Of a stretch of 64,000 nucleotides of DNA, positions 52,130 through 61,371 are shown one piece after another. Each line of letters starts with the position of its first letter. Position 1 is the stretch's first letter. The position numbers and the translations under genes are program-made. A model generated the notes under the pieces. That model worked only from the letters and a program-made list of their open reading frames with translations. It was not told the DNA's origin and did no database searches. Source of the stretch: DUQX01 sp050948825 (GTDB lineage Bacteria > Bacillota > Dethiobacteria > DTU022 > UBA8154); the NCBI GenBank assembly GCA_050948825.1, contig JBMNEO010000001.1:21450-85449 (forward strand), given 5' to 3'.

Positions 52130-53836
52130 TTAATAAAGAAGCGGATAGATAGCTTCAGCAATCTGTCCGAAAACTGCAGATGCATTTCCATGAAGTGCTT
52201 CTTCGACAAATACTGTAACAACCGCCCTGCTGTTTTCCAAAGGAATGATACCGGTAAACCACGAGTAGTTCAAAGGCTTTTCGTTCATAAATCTGCCTGT
52301 TTCAGCTGTGCCGGTCTTCCCTCCGAGAACAATCTTCTCGCTAAAGGCTAATTCTCCCGTTCCATACTCCACCGTGCCAAGCATCATAAAACGTATTTTG
52401 CTTGCCGTTAACGAATTCAATACTTTCTTTTTCGATGTAGTGAACAAGCTTATCTGCAAGCCCTGCCTGGATTGTATGGATTTCACCAGCCGTGGTTCAA
52501 CAAGATATCCGCCATTGGCTATTACTGAAGTAAGACGCGCTATCTGCAACGGTGTAGTTTCAACCCTGCCCTGGCCTATGGCTGCCAGCGCCAGGTCTCC
52601 CAGGAAGGGCATCTCCCGCGGCGTTGGAATAATTCCCATCATCTCCCCGCCCTCTTCCGGGCTTCCAAGGGGTATGCCGGTTTCTTCTCCAAGGCCCAGC
52701 GCTGTGGCATAATTATATATTGCATCCTTCCCCAGACGAATTGCCAGGTCGATAAAGACAGTGTTACAAGAGTGAGCAAAAGCCTCTGCCAGGGTAATCT
52801 CTCCGTGAGAACCATCCTGGCACTTGAATAGCTTATCTCCTATTTCAATATATCCGGGACAGAAAAACCTTGTTCCCAGCCGTACTATTCCGGAATCCAG
52901 GGCGGCGGCGGCTACAACAATTTTAAAAACAGAACCAGGGGGATAGCTTAAAATACTGCGGTTTATAAAGGGCTGGGAGCTTAAATAATTGGTGTATTCA
53001 TTTCCATCGCTTAGATACCGGGATAGCTGCGATTGAAAATAATTCGGCCTGCTTGCCATTGCCAGGATATCCCCATTGTGCGGATCCATTACGACCACAG
53101 CGCCCCGGGCAATCGTATTATCCATAATAGACTCCACTTTTGCCTGCAATCTACCGTCAATAGTGAGTGAAATGTCATAAGGGCGATGAGGGTTCCTGTT
53201 CTCCCAGAGGCGGAAACCAAGTCCTTCAACAAGGTTGTTTTTCCCATCAATGACGGCAGCGAGCATTCTGGGCGAATCACACTTCAACTCGCTGTTAAAT
53301 ACCAGCTCCAGGCCCACTTTCCCCTCACCATCTCCCTGCCCGATATGCCCCACAACATGCGTGGCAAGTGCCCCGTCGCCGTAGCGCCTTTGCACCTCTG
53401 TCACGATCAGGCCGCGGGCAAGGCTCTTAAAAAGTTCCTCCTCCTGGGAATTGACATCATGCAGAGCTATAAAGGGGTTCCCAGGCAACGCCGCTTGTGG
53501 AACAAATTGGGAAATCAGCTCTACTTTTTCCGGCCCGGATTTTCCCAGCAGTGTTGGGAATACTACCAGCACCTTTTCCATTTTATCATCGAGAAGTGAA
53601 ATGCCATTTCGGTCGAGAATAATACCCCGGTTATAGTCCAGCGTCACGGCCTGCGCCCTCTGGCGTACAGCATCCATGGTAAGCTTGTTATGTCTGAAAA
53701 GCTGTAAGTAACCGAGGCGCATTACATACAACAGCATAATTGCTATGCAAAACAAAGCCAGGTATAGTATTCTCTGCTGCCTGATAAACCTCTGCATAAG
53801 AGCAAAGATCTCCTTTTTCCAGCTATTCTTTACCAT
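52130..53836 (-). CDS. Penicillin-binding protein (class B, FtsI/PBP2-like transpeptidase)
   Basis: An N-terminal TM (LYLALFCIAIMLLYVMRLGY) is followed by a dimerisation domain with DYNRGIILDRNGISLLDD. The transpeptidase has SYPPGSVFKIVVAAA (SxxK), FAHSCNTVFIDLA (SxN) and VLGGKTGTAETG (KTG). The length of 568 is typical. It cross-links peptidoglycan outside the cell. The ATG at 53836 has a weak site; an in-frame ATG at 53797 has AAGGAG twelve bases upstream. It stands alone between two REP-like arrays. Confidence 0.92.
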   Translation of the reverse strand: MVKNSWKKEIFALMQRFIRQQRILYLALFCIAIMLLYVMRLGYLQLFRHNKLTMDAVRQRAQAVTLDYNRGIILDRNGISLLDDKMEKVLVVFPTLLGKSGPEKVELISQFVPQAALPGNPFIALHDVNSQEEELFKSLARGLIVTEVQRRYGDGALATHVVGHIGQGDGEGKVGLELVFNSELKCDSPRMLAAVIDGKNNLVEGLGFRLWENRNPHRPYDISLTIDGRLQAKVESIMDNTIARGAVVVMDPHNGDILAMASRPNYFQSQLSRYLSDGNEYTNYLSSQPFINRSILSYPPGSVFKIVVAAAALDSGIVRLGTRFFCPGYIEIGDKLFKCQDGSHGEITLAEAFAHSCNTVFIDLAIRLGKDAIYNYATALGLGEETGIPLGSPEEGGEMMGIIPTPREMPFLGDLALAAIGQGRVETTPLQIARLTSVIANGGYLVEPRLVKSIQSRQGLQISLFTTSKKKVLNSLTASKIRFMMLGTVEYGTGELAFSEKIVLGGKTGTAETGRFMNEKPLNYSWFTGIIPLENSRAVVTVFVEEALHGNASAVFGQIAEAIYPLLY

Positions 53837-53861
53837 ACCTGACTTTAATATACTTCAAATA

Positions 53862-53961
53862 TGCGACACTGGGTGTGCGACACTAGGGACGGTTCTCCCT
53901 GTCGCACGACACTGGGTGCGTGCGGCACTGTGCGACACCGGGGACGGTTCTCCCTGTCGCA
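53862..53961. repeat. REP-like repeat array, left side of the transposase
   Basis: Two full units (53876-53906 and 53931-53961) and partial pieces. The full unit is TGCGACACyrGGGACGG followed by TTCTCCCTGTCGCA. They read GACGGTTCTC on the plus strand, opposite to the array at 55072. The remaining bases of 53837-54139 hold no gene. Confidence 0.85.
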
Positions 53962-54139
53962 TTATTTTCGGGGTCTCTAAAATTAGTATAAACTATCAAC
54001 TATCAAAGTAGCTGTCCTCAGTAGACATTCATAAAGGGTCACTTCACCATCAATAAATGTAAATGGCAATCTACAGAATGGTTCAACTGTCATAAAGGTA
54101 CCTTTTTACTATTACCAAGGTTTTCAAAGCAGTTGTTCC

Positions 54140-54928
54140 TCAAGCTCTAAAAATAATATCTTTACTTATTCCTAACACAAGGGACAATTCCCGAACCGAA
54201 AACTGGGATACCCGTTTCAATTCTTTAAGAATACGGTTCCTATAGGATTTGTCTTTAGTTTTCCTTAATTCTTCAAGGCTAATGTTATGCTCTTTTAGAA
54301 TCTCGGTTATTATTTTCTCTACTTTATCTTTCTCTTTAGCTGATTCAATGCTAATATTTTCGCATTCCATGAAACAATCATCGTTGCCCATCTCTGTAAA
54401 TTCTCTCAGTTTCAAAACGGCATCCCCGCGGTCGCTTGAAAACAGGTGAAGTAAAAAATCTATATTCAAAAAGTCACCATGATTTGATGCTCCCAAATAA
54501 TAAGAGTAACTGCTCCAGTAATAATCTTCAGGATATTCAACCAAACCAGCAGTAACCGGATTGTTATGGATGTATCTTGCACACGCCAATAGATATTGTT
54601 CCGAATCAATTACTTCACTTCGATACCGGTCTTGAAACAAATGCCCTACTCTATCATATTTTTTATTAAAGTAATAAACATAACTAACCCCAACTCGTTT
54701 CATAAAACGTTGAATTGAATCTCCAGCTTCCTTCATAAGCAGATGAACATGATTGCTCATTAAGCAATAGGCATAAATTTCATAATTATCGGCTTCCTTA
54801 AACCGCCGTAAAGTATCCAGAAATTTACTATTGTCATTCTTGTCCAGGAAGATATTCATCCGGTCTACCCCCCTGACAATGATGTGGTAAATTCCTAAAT
54901 CGCTTTTTTGCCTACTATATCTAGGCAA
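54140..54928 (-). CDS. REP-associated tyrosine transposase (Y1, RAYT-like)
   Basis: This protein belongs to the IS200/Y1-type transposase superfamily, in its domesticated REP-associated branch. YHIIVRGVDRMNIFLDKND opens the fold; YAYCLMSNHVHLLMKEAGDS holds the HUH motif (HVH) that binds metal; VGHLFQDRYRSEVID and ARYIHNNPVTAGLVEYPEDY complete it. The catalytic Tyr is expected in YLLACARYIHNNP. The C-terminal 90 residues carry a helix-turn-helix-like stretch (SVRELSLVLGISKDIIF). It is flanked on both sides by REP-like arrays in opposite orientation, as in REPtrons. Confidence 0.9.
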   Translation of the reverse strand: MPRYSRQKSDLGIYHIIVRGVDRMNIFLDKNDNSKFLDTLRRFKEADNYEIYAYCLMSNHVHLLMKEAGDSIQRFMKRVGVSYVYYFNKKYDRVGHLFQDRYRSEVIDSEQYLLACARYIHNNPVTAGLVEYPEDYYWSSYSYYLGASNHGDFLNIDFLLHLFSSDRGDAVLKLREFTEMGNDDCFMECENISIESAKEKDKVEKIITEILKEHNISLEELRKTKDKSYRNRILKELKRVSQFSVRELSLVLGISKDIIFRA

Positions 54929-55071
54929 TTCATTTCACCCTTCTTTCTCCATTTAATTATCAACAAAATTTTTTCAGTTTTTTTCAGTTGTACTATAATT
55001 ATCGTAATAAAGTATCAATACTTAAGCTCTTTAGAATTTTTAGTACCATCGCCTTCTACCTAATCTACCTA

Positions 55072-55309
55072 TACAACAGGGAGAACCGCCCCCGGTGTCG
55101 CTCGGTGTCGCAGGGGTTTTAATCGTCCCCAAAGTGTATACCATGAAGGGTCATTCCAAACCGTCTTGGTGTCGCACATTTTCCCTTTATGCGACAATGA
55201 GAACCGTCCCTAGTGTCACACAGGTGTTATAATGCGACAGGGAGAACCGTCCCTAGTGTCGCCACCTAGTGTCGCAAATGCGACAGGGAGAACCGTCCCT
55301 AGTGTCGCA
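55072..55309. repeat. REP-like repeat array, right side of the transposase
   Basis: Full units lie at 55190-55221, 55232-55263 and 55278-55309. A degraded piece is at 55072-55112. They read GAGAACCGTCCC on the plus strand, which is the reverse complement of the left array. The last unit overlaps the end of the mltG frame. The sequence 54929-55071 is AT-rich with no gene. Confidence 0.85.
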
Positions 55310-56363
55310 GTTGGCGGGCGAGGGCTTTGTAATGGTTGTGCTCCTGCAAGGTGGTGCTGAAGTAGTGCGTGCCGCTGCCGTCTTCCTTGTACACAAAATA
55401 AAGGTAGTCCACTTCGGCAGGGTAAAGGGCCGCTTCAAGCGCATCCTTTCCGGGGGACGCTATGGGCCCTGGGGGCAAGTAGGGGTAAAGGTAGGTGTTG
55501 TAAGGGGAATCAATCTCCAGGTCTTCATTTAAAAGGACAGGCTTTACTTCACCCAATACGTACTGCACAGTGGCACAAGATTGCAGTAAAGACATCCCTG
55601 GAGACTGCAGGCGATTGTGAAAAACAGCCGAGATAATGGGTCTTTCTTCCGCTACTCTCGCCTCTTTCTCCACAATAGAAGCAAGCGTAACGATTTCATG
55701 CAGCGTAAAGCCCATTTCGCCTGCACGCCGGCGATAATCCTCGTTAAATACCTCGTTAAAGCGGTGCAGCATAACTTCAATTAGTTCCCGCGCAGTAATC
55801 CCCCGGCGGACTTCAAAGGTATCGGGAAATAAATAGCCTTCCAGGTGATAATTAACACCGGCAGGAATATCATTCAGAAAACTAAAAGATGGGTCGATAT
55901 TCTGCATATAATCCTGACATGCACTGATAAATGCTTCTTTGCCAACCAATCCCTCATCCTCGAGCCTGACAGCAATTTGCTCCAGCGTAAACCCTTCGGG
56001 AATGGTAAAGCGCAAACCCTCTTCCCAGAGAACGCCCTGCTGCAGGGTCTGCAAAATTTCTTCCAGGCCCATACTGGTCTTTAGCAGATACCGCCCAGCC
56101 TGAAGCGTCTGGTCATAGCCCCTGTATCTGGAGTAAAGGCGGAAGAGGATCTCGTTTTTGATCATACCTTCATTCTTAAGTATCGCTGCAATCTGAGCTG
56201 TGGAGGAGCTGTAAGGTATCACGATCTCCTTTTCTTCATATTGCAGTGAGGAGCTGACGGGTGCCAGCAGAGAATTAATGCGAAGGCAGGCCAGATAAGC
56301 TGATACCCCAAAAATCGCCAGAAAAATGCATAAAACTATACATATAGATTTAATCCTGCGCAT
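55299..56363 (-). CDS. mltG: MltG endolytic murein transglycosylase
   Basis: This inner-membrane enzyme cuts nascent glycan strands. One TM (ICIVLCIFLAIFGVSAYLAC) is followed by a LysM-like part (FTIPEGFTLEQIAVRLEDEG) and the YceG fold. LEGYLFPDTFEVRRGITARE, IVTLASIVEKEARVAEERPI (catalytic Glu) and NTYLYPYLPPGPIASPGKDA are the family signatures. The length of 354 is normal. Its last codons run into a REP-like unit. It follows DUF1292 and ruvX, the usual Firmicute order. Confidence 0.95.
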   Translation of the reverse strand: MRRIKSICIVLCIFLAIFGVSAYLACLRINSLLAPVSSSLQYEEKEIVIPYSSSTAQIAAILKNEGMIKNEILFRLYSRYRGYDQTLQAGRYLLKTSMGLEEILQTLQQGVLWEEGLRFTIPEGFTLEQIAVRLEDEGLVGKEAFISACQDYMQNIDPSFSFLNDIPAGVNYHLEGYLFPDTFEVRRGITARELIEVMLHRFNEVFNEDYRRRAGEMGFTLHEIVTLASIVEKEARVAEERPIISAVFHNRLQSPGMSLLQSCATVQYVLGEVKPVLLNEDLEIDSPYNTYLYPYLPPGPIASPGKDALEAALYPAEVDYLYFVYKEDGSGTHYFSTTLQEHNHYKALARQLRH

Positions 56364-56434
56364 TAACGATTCCCCCAGTACTGCCCGGCTTGCCGGCCTA
56401 CCCGCTGCTTGCCCAACTTATCCAGCTTGCCCGG

Positions 56435-56833
56435 CTAGAGCCCCTCGTCTTCGTCCTGCAGATCGTTTTCCGCGGTAAATAATCTCTCATAGGCAATTTC
56501 GGCCACCTTTTCCCATTCTTCATCGTCCTCGATGACCTGCAACATGGTCTCGCCGTCAACGCCTTTTTCAACGCGAAAGATTACCGCATCCCCATTTACT
56601 TCTTCCGGGGAATATTCGTCCTCATCCAGCTCGCCTTCGGCATCCATTTCTTCAATCATCGCAGCGTCTTCATCGTCCAGCAATAATTCACTTTCCCCGT
56701 CTGTCCTGCCTTGATCGAAGGGCATAAGAATAGCATAATCAATTTCTTCTACATCAAAATAATCCAGGACCAGAAACTCCAGCCTTGCCCCGTCTTCATC
56801 AACCAGCGTGATGATCTCTTTACGTTCTTCCAT
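56435..56833 (-). CDS. DUF1292 family protein
   Basis: This small acidic protein (132 residues) starts MEERKEIITLVDEDGARLEF, then LDYFDVEEIDYAILMPFDQG, and ends in WEKVAEIAYERLFTA. It matches the YrzB/DUF1292 family, normally between ruvX and mltG. An extra acidic stretch (about residues 48-70) makes it longer than most. The function is unknown. Confidence 0.88.
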   Translation of the reverse strand: MEERKEIITLVDEDGARLEFLVLDYFDVEEIDYAILMPFDQGRTDGESELLLDDEDAAMIEEMDAEGELDEDEYSPEEVNGDAVIFRVEKGVDGETMLQVIEDDEEWEKVAEIAYERLFTAENDLQDEDEGL

Positions 56834-56861
56834 TATTTAAATAGCATCCTTTCGTGACGGT

Positions 56862-57278
56862 TTACTTTGGCTTCCTGGACCTCAGGTAACTATCCAGAAT
56901 AAAAACAGCCGCAAGTTTGTCAATAACCTTTTTTCTTCCCTTCCTGCTAACGTCGGCCTCAAGCAGCGTTCTGCGGGCTGCTGCAGTTGTTAGCCGTTCA
57001 TCCCAGGTCAACACGGGAATATCAATTTTAGCAGCAAGGGTTTTCTGAAAAGATAATACTTCCCGGGCTTTACTGCCAACCGTTCCGTCCATATTCCGAG
57101 GTAAGCCCAGGACTACTTCTTCAACATCGTATTCCTCGAGATATTGCCGAATCTGTGAAAGATCCTGCTTTAGATTTTGCCGCCTGATAACCCCCACCCC
57201 CTGCGCAGTTATACCCAGGGGGTCGCTCACGGCCACCCCGATATATTTTTCACCATAATCGAGGCATAAAATTCTCAT
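56862..57278 (-). CDS. ruvX: RuvX/YqgF putative Holliday junction resolvase
   Basis: This RNase H-fold nuclease is involved in rRNA processing or recombination. MRILCLDYGEKYIGVAVSDP holds the first Asp; VEEVVLGLPRNMDGTVGSKA and LTWDERLTTAAARRTLLEA (Asp/Glu) follow, then KKVIDKLAAVFILDSYL with the last Asp. The ATG at 57278 is preferred over a GTG at 57290. The upstream sequence is a 17-bp tandem repeat. Confidence 0.94.
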   Translation of the reverse strand: MRILCLDYGEKYIGVAVSDPLGITAQGVGVIRRQNLKQDLSQIRQYLEEYDVEEVVLGLPRNMDGTVGSKAREVLSFQKTLAAKIDIPVLTWDERLTTAAARRTLLEADVSRKGRKKVIDKLAAVFILDSYLRSRKPK

Positions 57279-57311
57279 TCTAATACCCACATCTTTCTAA
57301 TACCCACATCT
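57278..57311. repeat. 17-bp tandem duplication at the ruvX start
   Basis: TTCTAATACCCACATCT occurs twice in direct succession (57278-57294 and 57295-57311), followed by six more matching bases. It spans the ribosome binding region of ruvX, so the site may be duplicated. Confidence 0.8.
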
Positions 57312-57373
57312 TTCTAAACACACCACCGCTTTCTTTGATTACTTTACAATAATAGCTGAATATATCTCCAAAG

Positions 57374-58345
57374 TCAAAAAATCTTCAAGCAAAATTCCGG
57401 GCAGCTTGCACCGCAGTATCCGCATAAAATGCAGCGCGAAGCATCTACAGCAGCCCGGAACTGACCCGCTATTTCACCAGCTGTTTCTTCCAGGCTAAGC
57501 GCCCCCTGGGGACAGCTCTGCAAGCATGACCCGCAGCCAACACACCAGTCTTCTATCTGCAATCTCCTCTTTTTGCCGGCGAGTTTTTCCGCAATCGCCG
57601 GCGGTGGTTTTGTCCCCCTGAAATAGTGCAGGTCTGCCTCAAGCTCTTCCAAGCCGGCAATACCTATGGCGAAGGAATCAAGCTGTTCAATGCCCTTTAC
57701 AAAATGTATCGCTTTTTCCACATCGGCCAGCAGGTGCCCCCCGCCGAGGGGCTTCATGCCGTAGACCCCGATGCCGGCTGCTGCAGCGCGGCCAATTGCC
57801 TCCAGCATTTCATCAACCGTGCCGTCTTTGATACCGATCCCCTTATAGTTGACAATGGGGTGGATAACATCAATTTCCTCGAATTGCGTAGCTGCGCTGG
57901 CAGCTGCAACGGTATGACAGGAGAACCCCACCGCCCTGATAATTCCCCTGGCTTTGGCCTCGCAAAAAAAATCCAGGGCTTCTTTATGACCCTGTAAAGT
58001 CAATGCTGATTCCTGTTCATGTAAAAGAAAGATTGGAATGATATCCAGATCCAGTTCCCGGCGCGCTTTTTCCAGGGAGGACCTGGCATCTTCCCTATTA
58101 TAGGCATAAGTTTTGGTAGTTAACACCGGCAATTGCCCTATTTTCTTGATCGCCAGGCGCAAAGTATCATAGTTCGCATAAAGTTCTGCCGTGTCCCAAA
58201 AGTTAATACCCCAGCTGTAAGCCTCGCTTAAAAGCTCAGCCCCTTCTTCCGGGGGAAGCGCAGCCTGGAGAGGACTCAGCGTCAAAGTGCCGAAACAGAG
58301 CCTGGATACCCTCAGGCCGGTTTTCCCCAGAGAACGGTACTCCAA
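57374..58345 (-). CDS. Aldo/keto reductase with C-terminal 4Fe-4S ferredoxin domain
   Basis: Residues 1-245 are an AKR barrel: MEYRSLGKTGLRVSRLCFGT, NFWDTAELYANYDTLRLAI (catalytic Asp and Tyr), TKTYAYNRED (Lys) and FLLHEQESALTLQGHKEAL (His). The C-terminal part has two 4Fe-4S sites: WCVGCGSCLQSCPQGALSL and CILCGYCGASCPEFCLKIF. The start is TTG at 58345 with AAGGTGAG eight bases upstream. It lies between ireB and ruvX, where many Firmicutes have no gene. The substrate is unknown. Confidence 0.92.
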   Translation of the reverse strand: MEYRSLGKTGLRVSRLCFGTLTLSPLQAALPPEEGAELLSEAYSWGINFWDTAELYANYDTLRLAIKKIGQLPVLTTKTYAYNREDARSSLEKARRELDLDIIPIFLLHEQESALTLQGHKEALDFFCEAKARGIIRAVGFSCHTVAAASAATQFEEIDVIHPIVNYKGIGIKDGTVDEMLEAIGRAAAAGIGVYGMKPLGGGHLLADVEKAIHFVKGIEQLDSFAIGIAGLEELEADLHYFRGTKPPPAIAEKLAGKKRRLQIEDWCVGCGSCLQSCPQGALSLEETAGEIAGQFRAAVDASRCILCGYCGASCPEFCLKIF

Positions 58346-58352
58346 AAAAAAC

Positions 58353-58634
58353 TCACCTTTCCTTCTCCAACTCGCTGATCAGGTACACCCGTACCATTTC
58401 CTCAAGCAGTTCGTCCCGCTCCAGTTTTCTGATTGTACTGCGGGCATTCTTATAGCTGGTGATAAATGCCGGATCTCCGGATAAGAGATAACCAACCAGC
58501 TGATTAATGGGATTATATCCTTTTTCTTTCAGCGCTCCGTAGACTTCTTTCAAAACAAGTCTGGCCTCGTTTGCCTCTTCTTCCGCCTTCACATTGAACT
58601 TCATGGTATGGTTAAATCTATTACCCTCTACCAT
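58353..58634 (-). CDS. ireB: IreB family regulatory phosphoprotein
   Basis: The ATG at 58634 has GGGGAGG nine bases upstream, overlapping the alaS end by 14 nt. The 93-residue protein (FNVKAEEEANEARLVLKEVY, GYNPINQLVGYLLSGDPAFI, TSYKNARSTIRKLERDELLE) is a clear DUF965/IreB match. IreB is phosphorylated by the IreK/PrkC-type kinase. It is adjacent to alaS in its usual place. Confidence 0.95.
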   Translation of the reverse strand: MVEGNRFNHTMKFNVKAEEEANEARLVLKEVYGALKEKGYNPINQLVGYLLSGDPAFITSYKNARSTIRKLERDELLEEMVRVYLISELEKER

Positions 58635-61287
58635 TTTTGTCTGACCTCCCCTGTTGTTGCTGGACCAGGGAAACCACCCTGGAAAGAGCCTCGGGAAGCT
58701 GCTGGGCATTTTTACCCCCGGCCTGTGCCATATCGGGTCGGCCTCCGCCACCCCCTCCGGTTAACCTGGCTGCTTCTCCAATGAGTTTGCCGGCATGGAA
58801 CCCCTTTTTTACCAGATCCTGAGTTACGGCAGCGGCGAGGAGCACTTTACCGTCTGCCAGGGTGCCGAGCAGGATAATACCACTACCCATTTTGTCCCGC
58901 AACCTGTCCAGATATTCCCTTAGCTCCTCCATGCTCTGGGCATCTACCTGGGCACTCAGTACAGGAATACCGAGAGAATGGTCAGTTTGCTGCAAAATGG
59001 CCTCGATCTGGTGCTTAACCAGTTTTTGCGAAAATAGTTTTATCTTCCTCTGCAGTTCCTTATGGGACTCCAGCAACTCAACCAGTTTTTCGTTAAGGTT
59101 TTCCGGTGATGCCTTGAGCAGGGTGGAGGCGCTTTTAAGAAGTTCATCCCGGGCTGCAAAATAGCGGTACGCGGCATCCCCGGTAAGGGCCTCTATACGG
59201 CGCACGCCGGCTCCAACACCACCCTCGGATAATATTTTAAAGATCCCAATTTCTCCGGTTTGTCTTACATGTGTCCCGCCGCAAAGCTCCAGTGAATAAT
59301 CGCCAATGCGCACAAGCCTTACCTTGCCGGAATACTTTTCGTCAAAGAGGGCAACGGCGCCCATGTCCAGCGCTTTATCCAGGTCTGTGTAGGATGTTCC
59401 CACCGGCAGATTGTCCCGGAGCCGGTCGTTGACGTTATTTTCAATTACTTCAATTTCCTCTGCTTTCAGGCCGCTAAAATGAGTAAAGTCAAAACGCAGC
59501 CGGTCAGGTGCTACAAGCGAACCGGCCTGGTTAACATGTTCACCGAGGAGATCTTTCAAGGCTCGATGAAGGAGATGTGTTGAGGTATGATTCCTGGCAA
59601 TATCAATTCTGCGTTTTTCATCAACCTGGGAGTAGACCTTTTCGCCTGCTCTTAAATGCCCCTCCTCTATTTGCACAAGGTGCAATATTTGTTCTCCGGG
59701 GCCGTGAAGCGTGTTCACAACGCGGGCGGTTCCTTCACCGGTGCGTATTACACCGGTATCCCCCACCTGTCCACCTTTTTCGGGATAAAAGGGGCTCCGA
59801 TCAAGAACAAGGTATAGTTCACCGTCAGCGTTTTCCGCACTTATTTCTTGGAGAAGCTCACCCCTGGAAAGATCCACTATGGCTGAGACTATCCCTTCAG
59901 CGCTTAAACTATCATAACCGGTAAATTCGGTAACCATTCCCCTGACCAGCGAAGAAAGAAGGGCATCGTTCCGCCCGGCATCCCGGTTGTTCAGAGCCGC
60001 CCTGGCCCTTTCCCGCTGCTGCCCAAGGCAGCAGTCAAATTCTTTTTCATCCACGGACAAACCCTTTTCTCCCAGGATCTCTTTTGTCAAATCAAGGGGA
60101 AAACCGTAGGTGTCATAGAGCTTGAAGGCTGCCTCGCCTGTCAGACTGTTTTTACCTTCTGCAGAAAGGGAAGCGATATGACCCTCCAGTATTTCCATTC
60201 CCTGATCCAGGGTTTCCTTAAAGCGATCCTCTTCAAGGCCGACGACGCGTACAATATAATCATACTTCTCGGAAATTTCAGGGTAGGTCTCCCCCATCAG
60301 CTTTACGACCAGCGAAACGGCATCGCTGAGGAAGGATCCTTCCATCTGCAGGAGCTTGCCATGCCTTACAGCCCTGCGCAGAATGCGCCTGAGGACATAC
60401 CCCCGCCCCTCATTGGAGGGCATGATCCCGTCCGCAACCATAAACGTGATTCCCCGCAGGTGCTCAGTGATGACGCGCAGGGAGACATCGTTTTGCCCCC
60501 CCTTGCCGTAGCTGATGCCCGCCTTAGCTGCAAAATGGTCGAGCAGCGGCCTTACAGTATCTATTTCAAAAAGGTTGTTTGCCCCCTGAAGAACCATGGC
60601 CAGCCTTTCCAGGCCTGCCCCGGTATCGATATTTTTCTTCTCCAGCGGTTGGTAGCTCCCGTCAGCCTCCTTATTGTACTGTGTAAAGACAAGGTTCCAA
60701 AGCTCCAGGTAGCGGTCGCAATCGCAGCCCACTTCGCAATTTGGGCGGCCGCAGCCGTGCTCAGGCCCCAGGTCATAATAAATTTCCGAACAGGGACCGC
60801 AGGGCCCCAGCCCTATTTCCCAAAAGTTATCTTCCTTGCCCAACCGGTAGATTTTCGATTCCGGAAGGCCGATCTTATCTCTCCATATATAAAAGGCTTC
60901 ATCATCCTGCTCGTATATACTAACATAGAGGCGGTCTTCCGGGAGTTTGTAACCCTGAGTGATCAGTTCCCACGCCCAGGAGATCGCTTCCTCTTTAAAA
61001 TAATCACCAAATGAAAAGTTGCCGAGCATCTCAAAAAAGGTAGCATGACGCGGTGTGATACCTACTTTGTCGATATCCGGGGTGCGAACGCATTTCTGGC
61101 AGGTCGCCGCCCGCGGGTGCGGGGGAACCTTTTCCCCGGTAAAGTAAGGCTTAAAAGGAGCCATTCCGGCGCCAATCAATAGCAATGTAGGGTCATTCTG
61201 GGGCACAAGAGAAAAACTTGGGAGAACGAGATGATCTTTTTCCCGAAAATAATCCAAAAAAATAGCTCGAATCTGGCTGCTTTTCAT
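58621..61287 (-). CDS. alaS: Alanyl-tRNA synthetase
   Basis: It charges tRNA-Ala. The ATG at 61287 has AGGAGGCAGTTT upstream and the protein begins MKSSQIRAIFLDYFREKDH. Class II motifs are present (FFEMLGNFSFGDYFKEEAIS, GPCSEIYYDLG, NIDTGAGLERLAMVLQG). The editing domain has HTSTHLLHRALKDLLG and LELCGGTHVRQTGEIGIFKI (zinc Cys/His). The C-terminal DHHA1 domain has GGGGGGRPDMAQAGG. The length of 888 is normal. Confidence 0.97.
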   Translation of the reverse strand: MKSSQIRAIFLDYFREKDHLVLPSFSLVPQNDPTLLLIGAGMAPFKPYFTGEKVPPHPRAATCQKCVRTPDIDKVGITPRHATFFEMLGNFSFGDYFKEEAISWAWELITQGYKLPEDRLYVSIYEQDDEAFYIWRDKIGLPESKIYRLGKEDNFWEIGLGPCGPCSEIYYDLGPEHGCGRPNCEVGCDCDRYLELWNLVFTQYNKEADGSYQPLEKKNIDTGAGLERLAMVLQGANNLFEIDTVRPLLDHFAAKAGISYGKGGQNDVSLRVITEHLRGITFMVADGIMPSNEGRGYVLRRILRRAVRHGKLLQMEGSFLSDAVSLVVKLMGETYPEISEKYDYIVRVVGLEEDRFKETLDQGMEILEGHIASLSAEGKNSLTGEAAFKLYDTYGFPLDLTKEILGEKGLSVDEKEFDCCLGQQRERARAALNNRDAGRNDALLSSLVRGMVTEFTGYDSLSAEGIVSAIVDLSRGELLQEISAENADGELYLVLDRSPFYPEKGGQVGDTGVIRTGEGTARVVNTLHGPGEQILHLVQIEEGHLRAGEKVYSQVDEKRRIDIARNHTSTHLLHRALKDLLGEHVNQAGSLVAPDRLRFDFTHFSGLKAEEIEVIENNVNDRLRDNLPVGTSYTDLDKALDMGAVALFDEKYSGKVRLVRIGDYSLELCGGTHVRQTGEIGIFKILSEGGVGAGVRRIEALTGDAAYRYFAARDELLKSASTLLKASPENLNEKLVELLESHKELQRKIKLFSQKLVKHQIEAILQQTDHSLGIPVLSAQVDAQSMEELREYLDRLRDKMGSGIILLGTLADGKVLLAAAVTQDLVKKGFHAGKLIGEAARLTGGGGGGRPDMAQAGGKNAQQLPEALSRVVSLVQQQQGRSDKNGRG

Positions 61288-61315
61288 AAACTGCCTCCTA
61301 TATATGATCAAAACA

Positions 61316-61344
61316 ATTATATCGGCATTTATCAAGCATGTCAA
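61316..61344 (-). promoter_or_regulatory. Consensus sigma-A promoter of alaS
   Basis: TTGACA (61344-61339) and TATAAT (61321-61316) are separated by exactly 17 bases on the minus strand, 29 nt upstream of the alaS start. No T-box leader is visible between them. Confidence 0.9.
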
Positions 61345-61371
61345 TTAAAAGGAAAAATTAGGAGGGGTTTT

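Noticed and set aside
52005..55309. Possible CRISPR array, because of repeated GC-rich units
   Set aside because: Units are palindromic, irregularly spaced, reversed in orientation across the transposase, and have no uniform spacers or cas genes nearby.
61288..61371. T-box leader upstream of alaS
   Set aside because: The promoter lies only 29 nt before the start, leaving no room for a T-box.
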